Shown piece by piece: positions 1 to 9,716 of a stretch of DNA of 64,000 nt. Made by a program: the position numbers and the translations under genes. The stretch covers positions 248,001-312,000 of the forward strand of contig NC_135252.1 of the NCBI RefSeq assembly GCF_964204865.1, read 5' to 3'. This DNA comes from Styela clava (Eukaryota; Chordata; Ascidiacea; Stolidobranchia; Styelidae). How positions within the stretch are numbered: the stretch's first letter is position 1; each line of letters begins with the position of its first letter. Below the pieces are notes generated by a model. The model saw only the letters and a list, made by a program, of their open reading frames with translations, was not told the origin of the DNA and searched no databases.

Positions 1-2332
1 GACTGTAGATGAATTTTGTGAACTGATGAACTCAACTTCTTTTTATCCGGTGGTATCATAGCCAACTCGAATCACTCAAAGCAGCTCTACAATCATTGAC
101 CACATTTGGGCTAATATCTTTGATTGTAAACCCCTTAGTGCAATAATAGTCGATCCTATTTCAGACCATCTGCCAGTTCTAGTTTGCATTCCACTGAAGA
201 AAAAACATTGCAAGACAGAAAACGGATACTTTAGGGCTTAGGCAATATAATATCTCAAATTTAGATAATTTTAAACTCCTGCTAGAACAAAGTGACTTTT
301 CTGTCGTGTTCAGCAAAACAGATCCCGATATAGACTTCAGAATTTTCAATGAGTATTTTACTGAATCTTTCAACACTTGTTTCCCTCTAAAGAAAAGAAA
401 TACTAAAAATATTAATAAATGGTTTGACAAGGAACTCTTAAAAATGCAGAAAAAAAAGCATAAACTATACAAAAACTATCTTACTGTAAAATCAGAACAG
501 TCTAAATACAAATATTCAGAATGCAAGAAAAAATATGAGAAATTGATAACTGTGAAAAAACAAAATTACTATAAGTCATTACTAGGTAGACATCGTAATG
601 ATCTTAAGAAGACTTGGCGTACTATGAACGATCTGCTTGGACGCTCTAAACCAAATTTAACAAAAGTATTTTCTGTTAATGGACAGGAAACCTCTGATCT
701 TGTCAAATAGCAGATCATTTTAATTCACACTTTTCTACAATTGGGAATAAAATGATTGAACGGTTTCCTCATACCACAAGGGATGACTTTAATCAATATA
801 TGGGACAGCCCAGTAAAACTTCCATGTTTCTTGCCCCGACATCGGATTTCGAAGTCCAAAATATCATGAAATCTTTTCGGCCTAAAACCAGGTGTGGAAT
901 AGATGGAATTCCCTTTAAAGTAATTCGAATTATGCCCTGAAAGTGTATTTGTGCCCTTATATATATAATATATAACACACATATTTTAACTGCTCCTTAC
1001 AATCTGGTAAATACATAACCCAGTTCAAATTATCCAAAGTTATGCCATTGTTTAAAAAAGGAAATGCGAAAAATGTAGAGAACTACCGATCAATCAGCTT
1101 ACTTCCCGCATTCTCCAAAGTACTGGAAAAAATCATGTACAAAAGACTCAACAATTTCCTAGATCAAAAAAATTTCTTTTATTCCCAGCAATTTGGTTTT
1201 CGCCATAATCACTCGACATGTCATGCAACATCTCTACTTGTCAGTAAAATTTTAGAAGGATTTGATAAGAATGGGTATACTCTTAGTATGTTCTTGGACC
1301 TATCCAAGGCATTTGATAGTATTGACCATGACATATTACAGCCAAATTGCACCATATTGATGTTAGAGGTCAGAGCTACAATTGGTTCAAAAGCTATTTA
1401 TCAGAAAAGAAACAAGTAGTAATATACAATGATGTAGCATCCAGCACATACTGTAATTTGACTGTAGGCACATTACAAGGTTCTATTTTGGCTCCATTAT
1501 GTTTTTCAATCATTATTAACAATTTTCCAAATTCTCATCTTCACTCTGATATCATACTGTTTGCTGATGACTCAACGCCATATCTTCAAGGCAAAAACTT
1601 GCCTGAACTTTTGACCAAAGCAAAAGCGGATTTGAAAAATATTCAAGCACAATTAATGTAGAGAAAACTAAATATATGGTATTTAGCGCGCCAAAGCAAA
1701 AGTGTCCAACATCACAACAAAATCTGGATGGAATAAATATAGAAAGGATTAACCAGACGCGATTTTTGGGCGTTATAATTGATGATAAATTGTGTTGGAA
1801 ACAGCACACAAACCTGGTTCTATCGAAAACAAGGTCGTCTCTTGGTGCTATTACAAAAATAGCCAACAATTTGAATACATCTTGTTTAATAGAAAGCCAT
1901 ATTCGATATTGTGCCTCAACTGATGTTCATCGCCAAACGTCCATTATCAAAAAAATTCAAAGTGTATGCAACCGTTTTATTAGAATAGTTTTCTATAGGG
2001 GAAATCGAGAAAAAGTTGATGACTTATTTAAAGAATATAAGCTACTACGAGTTGAGGATTTAGCCAAATTTGAACTATGCAGCATAATGTTCACTTGCTA
2101 CAATGGGCAACTTCCATCCAGCCTGAACAGATTGTTCAGAGCGAACCCAAATTCAAACAGCAGAAATAAAGAAAAAAATTTTATTCCATATGTTGCTAAA
2201 AGTATCTCACAAGAATCCATTCCAGTATGTGGACCAAAAGCTTGGAATTCCCTACCTAATAGCATCAAAAAATCGAAATCAAACTCAGAATTTCGTTCCA
2301 AACTTATGCAACATTTGTTATCGTCATATTAG
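1..2332 (+). pseudogene. Degenerate non-LTR retrotransposon (LINE) ORF2: endonuclease tail and reverse transcriptase
   Basis: This stretch reads as one broken LINE polyprotein on the plus strand. The first ~230 bases resemble the end of an APE-type endonuclease (TRITQSSSTIIDHIWAN, then SDHLPV). A basic linker follows at 306-710. Reverse transcriptase motifs come next: NYRSISLLPAFSKVLEK (about 1081), DLSKAFDSIDHDIL (about 1300), a GTLQGSILAPLCF block (about 1470) and the catalytic FADDS (about 1560). The C-terminal part (1676-2332) has YLGV-like FLGVIIDD and ends in a typical WNSLPNSIKKSKS tail. Several frameshifts and stops separate the pieces, and the segment near 1890-1920 looks internally deleted. 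The arrangement is like the CR1/Jockey group; the clade is inferred. The window edge cuts the 5' end. The element is not expected to be active. Confidence 0.88.
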
Positions 2333-2852
2333 TCGAACTCTCTGTTTTGAACATATTACTGTTTCGGAGCATATATTTTTTTTTAAGGTGAATTGAAAAA
2401 TGAGGGGACGATTATAGACCCTTTGGATTGAAACCACCATCGTGGAACTTCGAAGGCTACCAAACCACCACCCATCAGAGTGCGATTTCAACTCCACAGG
2501 CCACCTCAGCAGGATACAATATGAAACAATGGACTGAATTAATATTTAGATCACCGTTCTAATTCTATTGTCATGCGGAATTAGACAAAGACAAAAGAAC
2601 AGCAAATTAGGTCTAGGATAGCATACTACATTACATTTACATCAAATTTAAATACAGCCATCAATAGAGTGAATGCTTTTTGTTAAAGTACCATGCTGGG
2701 ACTTCTCTTCCTCTTATCGGTCATCGCACAAAATCAAATATGTTTTCCCCTTCCCTCACCCCAGGAAACTATACTATTCTCTTGTGATTTTAATTAAACT
2801 TGGGCACTCCATGATAGAGAAATAATGATTCTTTTTTTAAAGCATCATCCCA
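2333..2852. other. LINE 3' flank, unclassified
   Basis: This stretch follows the last LINE codon and may hold the 3' untranslated region of that element. I see no open frame with family resemblance, no terminal inverted repeat and no RNA gene. Confidence 0.4.
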
Positions 2853-3632
2853 ATGAGCATATATACAATGAGTGGAAACTTGCAAAGATTTGCTCATTAT
2901 GGCATTGTTCCCTGCATTTTTACGTCGTCCAGCTAAATGGTTCGTTGCATATTAAGAAAACGCGTTGCTCGCTGCCAAAATCCCTTGCTTCAGCCGAGTC
3001 GGGTGCGAAATTGGCCGTATTAACTTGACTTGAGGTCTTTAATTCTTCAATACATATTTGATTTTGTGTTTCGAAGTATGGTACGCTGAAACCATACAAC
3101 TATGAGCATATGCTTATTGGGAATGCATATCTATTAGACAGAAAACGTATCTACAGAACAGAATATGAACCAGTCGCCGAGAGGAGTGCGGTTATTTATG
3201 TATTTATTAATTGATATAACAGGGGATTTACATATTTATCCAAGGGGAGAGGAAAGCCGAAAAGAAGGCCTAAATATATGGCGAACCACGGCCTCTCTCA
3301 ATCATAGGTCTGTCCTCCATATGAATCACATGGCTCTGCGAGCTATTCGTTCACTTATTAAAAATACTGATTTTAACTATAAATTACTCTGGGAAATGAA
3401 ATGTGTGTATTATGTAATGGAGAACCTGAGTTTGTTTCACATATTTTCATGTATTGTAAATTTACAAAAAATATTTATGAAGATTTTGTTTTAGATATAT
3501 TAAAATTGATTAGAATACATTTTGTTATCAATATGATTTTTGCATATTATTTAATTTTAACGACCCTTTATATAGTCATATAGATACTGTTGATTTGGAT
3601 GCAATTATACTTTTGTAATCAATAGTGAGAAA
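2853..3632 (+). repeat. Left arm of a long inverted repeat (LINE-derived)
   Basis: Reading this arm against the reverse complement of 6237-7054 gives near-identical sequence across most of its length. One example is the stretch coding AESGAKLAVL on both arms; others are the blocks around CRSLPKS-like and MCVLCNGEPEF codons. The left arm lacks about 48 bases present in the right arm, between two copies of a short ctggga sequence near 3394. The arms are separated by about 2.6 kb. Their content is the tail of a LINE. Confidence 0.85.
3165..3583 (+). pseudogene. LINE tail fragment with zf-RVT-like zinc knuckle
   Basis: The translated fragments include LNIWRTTASLNHRSVLH and MCVLCNGEPEFVSHIFMYC. 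The second has the Cys-x2-Cys...His-x4-Cys spacing of the zinc-knuckle domain found at the C-terminus of some LINE reverse transcriptases. The reading frame shifts near 3395, where about 48 bases have been lost relative to the copy at 6285-6729. This is a dead fragment. The link to a named LINE clade (L1/Tx1-like) is inferred from the zinc knuckle alone. Confidence 0.65.
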
Positions 3633-3639
3633 TATTTCA

Positions 3640-4035
3640 TGACTGCTATTAACTATGTGAGCTATTTTTCTGCAATGCAAAATATTTCCTTCGTCTGCTA
3701 TTTAATATGTAAATTAATTTTTCTGTAATGTAAAGTATTTCCATACCTGCTTTTACTATGTGGGCTGTTTTTTCGGTACTCTCGTAGTATGTGTACCAGG
3801 TTAGGTTACGATTCTCCTTATTTTTGTTCTATTAAAAGTTCGGGAATTGTCTGTGTTTCACAAGTGAATATCCCCCTACCGATAGAATTTAGTCCATTTA
3901 CACAACTTGATATAAAGTAGGCGAACAAAATTAGTTACCTTCATATTGGTACACATACTTCTGGAGCACCATTTTTTTTGTAATGTAAAATATTTAATAT
4001 GTGAACTAATTTTTCTGTAATGCAAAATATTTTCT
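3640..4035. repeat. Short tandem array (~50-bp unit) interrupted by a MITE
   Basis: Units of the type actatgtgagctatttttc, followed by tgcaatgcaaaatattt, recur near 3643, 3698 and 3742 and resume at about 3971-4033. The interruption is exactly the MITE at 3775-3970. The half-units on either side rejoin into one unit if the MITE is removed. Confidence 0.65.
3775..3970. mobile_element. ~200-bp MITE with GGTNCTC... terminal inverted repeats (copy 1)
   Basis: The left end reads GGTACTCTCGTAGTATGTG and the right end, read on the minus strand, is GGTGCTCCAGAAGTATGTG. The element is 196 bp, carries no coding capacity and shares ends and size with the copy at 10323-10523. It sits inside a small tandem array. 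One-ended relatives lie near 4177 and 29934. Confidence 0.75.
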
Positions 4036-5080
4036 ACAGCTTCTGTATTTTTTATATGTCACTTTTCATTTCATCGATAATACACATTGTTCATTCTTTG
4101 TGGAGTTTTTGGTAAATTTACAGATGGAATAAGACCGACATTCAGCTTTTTCTGTTTCACAACTGTAATACAAAAAGGTACTCTTGAAGTATGTAAACCC
4201 AGTTGGTAGACACCGGAACCATGTGTACCAGGTTAGGGTCTACTACATACAAACATTCCCAAACTTTTCAAGCCGCACCCCCTTTTTAGAATTTGTGAAG
4301 TCTTGCGCCCCACCTCAAAAATAATTAGCTAACAATAATAAGCTACAAATAACAGTAGTAAGGCGTAAGTATGTTTTATTGGAAAAACATGTGGAAAATA
4401 CATGGATGGAACGAAATAAATGACAAGTTTTGATATGCAAATATTTACAAGTTTTGATATGTATAAAATTAGCCAAGTCCAGAAGTCAGTATTTTAAACT
4501 AATAGAGAGAGAGAGTTTATTTCGTACGTCACACCATGAACATATATAAATTATAATAAAATAAAAAAAACAGATGCTCAGGTGTTTGACTGGGAGACAA
4601 AGTTACAACATTTCGGGTCATTTAACAGGTTCGGTGTTAAATTCTTCAATACCTCTCATATACCGTATTCACTATATACATTATTCACAAGAATTTTTGA
4701 TTTTGAAAGTACTAAATAATCATGTTTTGTCCTAAGATCATCATTTATTCAGCTGATAAGTTGACATGTATTGCATATCAACTGCATAAAAATGGGTTAG
4801 CGAGGATACCTATTATTTGGAAAATTTGTCTACTAAAAATGAATGTAATAGGGCATGGATTTTTTATAAGCAAAGATGGGGATAATTCTATTATTATAGC
4901 ACTTTAATTATAAACATTTGATAATAGTAATGAAATCATGAGTAGATTTCTTTATACACTATAATTTGAACACATCAAATTATAATACTTGATTAGGACT
5001 GGCAAGTGATTTGGATGATAGTAACACACAATAATACATAATCAGGATTTGACCCTTCTCCAGCAGATATATATATATAT
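4036..5080. other. Repeat-rich spacer, no gene recognised
   Basis: This stretch holds a one-ended relative of the 200-bp MITE near 4177-4240. Next to it is a hAT-like end near 4253-4312 (cattcccaaacttttcaa followed by a C-rich block). Short AT microsatellites make up much of the rest. The open frame at 4722-4907 has no family resemblance and I do not treat it as a gene. Confidence 0.4.
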
Positions 5081-5083
5081 ATA

Positions 5084-5450
5084 TGAAATAAAGTGCTCAT
5101 GTACATATCTATATTCGACTACAGAGCACGTAACGTAGAATGAATTTTAAGGCGAAATATTGATAATATACTGAAATAGCAATGCTACCCAATAGGTTAT
5201 TTTTAAATAAGTATTACCGGTACTAAAAAATAAATAAAGTGCTCATATACATATAGATATTTGGATACAGAGCAAGTATCACAGAATAAAATTTAAGGCA
5301 AAAAACTGATAAATTACCAGATGATACTTTTAAATGAAGTATTACTAATAAATAAATAATGTGGTCATGTACATAGATATTTGGATACAGAGAAAGTGTC
5401 ATAGAATGGAATTTAGGGCGAAATATGGATGCAAGTATGAAAAACAATTT
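5084..5450. repeat. Three-copy tandem repeat, ~120-145 bp unit
   Basis: Three units begin near 5084, 5230 and 5350. Each has aaataaagtgctcatgtaca or a close variant, then atttggatacagag, then aatttaaggcgaaa. The units differ by substitutions and small indels, so this is an old array. No coding function is visible. Confidence 0.7.
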
Positions 5451-6236
5451 GATATTTTTATAAAAAGTGTTACTAAAAAATAAAATAATAGATTATGGAG
5501 TTCCAGCAAGTGTGCTCATAACAAATAAAAAGATAGCAATTCATTTACCACAGTGAATTAAATTCATTACACATTACTACTTGCTATAACACAGCGGGCA
5601 CATGATACTCATCGTGTTTTAAACTTTTTTAAAGGTTTTGCTCGCTCTCCAGAACTCTCCATTTTTTATTTGTTTGTATTGTCAGATTGTGGACTTTTCA
5701 AAATAAACTATCTCTATCTATATCAATGAATACAATATCCCAGGTCCCCACTTGACTGGTTCATATTCTGTTCTGTAGATAAGTTTTCTGCCTAATAGAT
5801 GGTATGTATTCCCAATGAGCATTACAGTATGCTCATTCGTTCACTCAATGAGTGATTTTAATTACGGTAAATATAAAATAATATATATAATATAAATAAG
5901 TTCATATTCCATTTTGCATCCATGATCCAGTATTTAATTTGTTCAATTCCAGTAGTAATCCATACCATAATTAGGTTATTTTAATAAATGCATTGATATA
6001 AAACAATAAAAATAAAATTAGTAAGTATAAAATACATATCATAAACATATAATTTTCTTTTTAAAATAATGCTTTACATACATAAATTTTTCAATTCCCT
6101 CTCAAATGGGTTGTTTATTCTATAATTCTCTATATTTTTCTACATATTATGGCCATTTTTATCTGCTTTTTGAGAAAGGCAAAATGTGGTGTTTTATTTT
6201 CGAATATAATAGAATTTCTCATGGTCAAAATTTTAT
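5451..6236. other. Spacer in the inverted-repeat loop
   Basis: The only recognisable content is a partial third copy of the inverted-repeat arm at about 5752-5825 (tctgttctgtagataagttt, compared with 6754-6773). The rest is AT-rich and shows no gene. Confidence 0.45.
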
Positions 6237-7054
6237 ATCTCACTATTGATTACAAAAGTATAATTGCATCCAAATCAACAGTATCTATATGACTATATAA
6301 GGGATCGTTAAAATTAAATAATATGCAAGAATCATATTGATAACAAAATGTATTCTAATCAATTTTAATATATCTAAAACAAAATCTTCATAAATATTTT
6401 TTGTAAATTTACAATACATGAAAATATGTGAAACAAACTCAGGTTCTCCATTACATAATACACACATTTCATTCCCTGCTATTCTTCCAATTTCTGGCTT
6501 TTGTTTTCAATGACAAGATATCCCAGAGTAATTTATAGTTAAAATCAGTATTTTTATTAAGTAAACGAATAGCTCGCAGAGCCATGTGATTCATATGGAG
6601 CACAGAGCTATGATTGAGAGAAGCCGTGGTTCGCCATATATTTAGGCCTTCTTTTCGGCTTTCTTCTTCCCTTGGATAAATATGTAAATCCCATGTTATA
6701 TCAATTAATAAATACATGAATAACCGCACTCCTCTCGGCGACTGGTTCCTATTCTGTTCTGTAGATACGTTTTCTGTCTAATAGATATGCATTCCCAATA
6801 AGCATATGCTCATAGTTGTATGGTTTCAGCGTACCATACTTCGAAACCCAAAACCAAATATTTATTGAAGAAAAAGACCTCAATACGGCCAATTTCGCAC
6901 CCGACTCGGCTGAAGCAAGGGATTTTGGCAGCGAGCAATGCGTTTTCTTAATATGCAACGAACCATTTAGCTGTACGACGTAAAAAATGCAGGGAACAAT
7001 GCCATAATGAGCAAATCTTTGCAAGTTTCCACTCATTGTATATATGCTCATTGA
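6237..7054 (-). repeat. Right arm of the long inverted repeat (LINE-derived)
   Basis: This is the minus-strand counterpart of 2853-3632 and is slightly longer because it keeps about 48 bases missing from the left arm. Its last part reads through AESGAKLAVLRSFSS to GTLKPYNYEHMLIGN on the minus strand. Together the two arms could form a foldback structure. Confidence 0.85.
6285..6729 (-). pseudogene. LINE tail fragment with zf-RVT-like zinc knuckle (right arm)
   Basis: The minus-strand frame 6729-6469 reads through LNIWRTTASLNHSSVLH to LKTKARNWKNSRE. A second frame, 6467-6285, carries MCVLCNGEPEFVSHIFMYC with the same Cys/His spacing as the left arm. A one-base-type frame break near 6468 separates them. 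The sequence is more complete than the left copy but is still broken. Confidence 0.65.
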
Positions 7055-7084
7055 TCAGCCTTAATTAAATTGTACTTTTATACC

Positions 7085-7150
7085 AGTGGTTCTCAACCGG
7101 GGGCCGGTGGCCCCCAAAGGGGGCCACGAAGCAGCTCAAGGGGGGCCACA
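7085..7150. mobile_element. hAT-like terminal sequence (CAGTGGTTCTCAACC)
   Basis: The sequence cagtggttctcaaccggg followed by G/C-rich gggggccac blocks is typical of one end of a hAT-type element. I could not find the partner end, so only this terminus is claimed. Confidence 0.5.
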
Positions 7151-7247
7151 ACACGAGTTTAATAATTGATTATTAAGCGACTTCGTTTGCATACTTTCCC
7201 TTCAAAAGAAAATTCCCCGTTTGCCTCAGTTTCATTGTCTGAATAGG

Positions 7248-7796
7248 TTATTTCAGGTCACAGGGTAGCATATCCAAATTTGCACTGCCTTGAATGACCG
7301 AATAACAGCGTGATATGTAGGCCTCAAAACTTTTGCGCATGTTTACCTGAATTATCGACTTAATGAGGGCCATACTACCATCACATATAAAAACTTTTGC
7401 GGGAAATCGTTTGGTCAATTTGGAAACATCAGAACGGAATTGTGACAAAAAGTTCGAAATTTTTGCAATGTTGTGCCGATTCGTAACGAACGTTGCAACA
7501 GCAAATGGAGATTTGCCTTTTTGTGGATGGCGAGTAACTATTTGGTAAATGTAATATGGGCTTTGGGCACCAGACGGCAGTACCCGACCAGTAGCGTCAA
7601 TATAAATTATGTCATTTTGAGCATTTTGGATGAATATTCTTACAGGCTGTTCCGACCACAGCATAATAACTTGAGGAACTCGTGAAATTTGTTGCAAGGT
7701 TCCACGAATTAATTTATCGTTGCATTTTCTGGCCTGAAATTTTCTCAAACAGTCAAGCGAATTCCCTCGATTATCGAAATCAGGGACATTTACCAA
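7248..7796 (-). pseudogene. MULE-like DDE transposase-domain fragment
   Basis: A 182-codon minus-strand frame contains NDIIYIDATGRVL, a YYIYQIVTRHPQKGKSPF block, HNIAKISNFLSQFR, and VFICDGSMALIKSI. The two acidic residues, in IDATG and CDGS, sit in the positions of the first two catalytic Asp residues of MULE-type transposase domains as I recall them. The frame stops after LPCDLK, just where the next conserved Cys/His block would be expected. The fragment is therefore truncated and lacks the third acidic residue. Whether the host has recruited it cannot be told from this window. The alternative is a broken relative of another DDE family. Confidence 0.55.
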
Positions 7797-7924
7797 TCTA
7801 GCCTCATATTGCGCCTTTTTTTAAAAACCGCCTGTGGCGGAGCATCGCCCCTATTACCAGAATGAAAAACATCGGAGGAGAGCGCACCAATTTTTTTTTA
7901 AATACATATTGCGAGAAAGAGAAT

Positions 7925-9415
7925 GAATAAGGTTTTTTTGCCATTTTTATCATAAATTGACTATCGGGCCATGTTTATGCGATAATAAAAATATCTTCCC
8001 TCATACAAACTTTTTCAAACTCGCTATATTACCACTTTATTATATGTACTACTACTGGTCTTTCGTAAATGTGAGGACGGTAATTGTAAGACACATATTT
8101 TTGGGGGCCAAAAGAGGTCTTTTTGCCATTTCTATCAAAAATTGACTATCGGGCCATGTTTAAGCATTTATAAAAATATCTTCCCCCCATACAAACTTTT
8201 TAAAACTAGCTGTATTAACACTTTAATATATGTACTACTACTGGTCTTTTGTAAATGCGGGGACCGTAATTGCAAGACACTCATTTTTTGGAGCAAAAGA
8301 GGTCTTTTTACCATTTCTATCATTAATTGACTGGCTGGCCATGTTTTAAGCGATAATAAAAATATCTTCCCCCCATACAAACTTTTTCAAACTCGCTGTA
8401 TAAACACATTTTTGTTATATGTACAACTGCTGGTCTTGTGTAAATGATGGGCCCATAATTGTAAGACACCCATTTTGGGGCAAAATAGGTCTTTTTGCCA
8501 TTTCTATCAAAAATTGACTATCGAGCCATGTTTATGCGATAATAAAAATATCTCCCCCCCCCGTACAAATTTTTTCAAACTCGCTGTATTACCACTTTAT
8601 TATATGTACTACTACTGGTCTCTCGTAAATGTGGGGACAGTAATTGTAAGACACCTATTTTGGGGGGTAAAATAGGTCTTTTTGCCATTTCTATCAAAAA
8701 TTGACTATCGGGTCATGTTTAGGCGATTATAAAATATCTTCCCCCCATACAAACTTTTTCAAACTTGCTGTATTAACACTTTCTTATGTGTACTACTACG
8801 GGTCGTTTGTAAATTTGGGGACGGTAATTGTATGACACCTATGTTTTAGAGCAAAATAAGTCTTTTTGCCATTTCTATCAAAAATTGACTATCGGACCAT
8901 GTTTAAGCCATTATAAAAACATCTTCCCCCCATACAAACTTTTTCAAACTCGCTGTATTAACACTTTATTATATGTACTACTACTGGTCTTTTGTAAATG
9001 TAGGGACCGTAATTGCAAGACACTCATTTTTTGAAGCAAAAGAGGTCTTTTTGTCATTTCTATCATAAATTGACTATCGGGCCATGTTTATGCGATAATA
9101 AAAATATCTTCCCCCCATACCAACTTTTTCAAACTCGCTGTATTACCACTTTATTATATGTACTACTGCTGGTCTTGTGTAAAATGGGGGGCCCATAATT
9201 TCAAGACACCTATTTGATGGGGCAAAATAGGTATTTTTACCAATTTTATTAAAAATTGACGACTGGGCCAGGTTTAAACGGTAATAAATATCTCTTCCAC
9301 CTATTCAATCTTCGTCAAACTCGTTGTGTTTACTTCCTATTATAAGTACTTATACTTATCTTTCTTATACTAAGCTGATATATTTGTAAGACACTTATAT
9401 TTTGGGTAGAACTAT
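7925..9415. repeat. Satellite-like tandem array, ~185-bp unit, about 8 copies
   Basis: A unit starting ggtctttttgccatttctat, with landmarks ttgactatcgggccatgttt, aatatcttccccccatacaa and tgtactactactggtctt, repeats with starts near 7931, 8116, 8301, 8488, 8675, 8859, 9044 and 9230. Spacing is 184-187 bases throughout. The last unit is the most diverged. Open frames inside the array come from the repeat and do not look like genes. The array ends about 300 bases before the start codon of the C1orf43-like gene. Confidence 0.93.
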
Positions 9416-9716
9416 GATTTTATGGCAATAATTCACAGTTTTCATGATTAATCTGGCAACACATAAAACATCAGCTGATTTTGCATCGATGCCTTTTTCG
9501 TAAACTCTCGCATCGCTCGATTGAAATCTGAGTTCTGGCAACCGTGATCGGCGCTTTCAAAAACGAGAGAGATGTCTGCTTGGGTATTTGGTGACTGAAA
9601 CCGGTGTCATCTTGCCACAATTTCTGTGAGGCCATCATCCATTTATCTTAGCAGGAAGGGGTCTACGGTACCGGTACTCTACGATTGCAGGATTGTCAAT
9701 AAACAATCACTGTAGT

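Noticed and set aside
179..472. 97-codon minus-strand frame
   Set aside because: It lies opposite the LINE coding frame and has no family resemblance; a shadow frame.
2391..2420. tgaaaaatgaggggacgatt resembling 45805-45825
   Set aside because: Similarity does not extend beyond about 22 bases; too short to call a shared repeat.
8168..8380. Frames inside the ~185-bp array
   Set aside because: They recur with the satellite unit and are broken differently in each copy.
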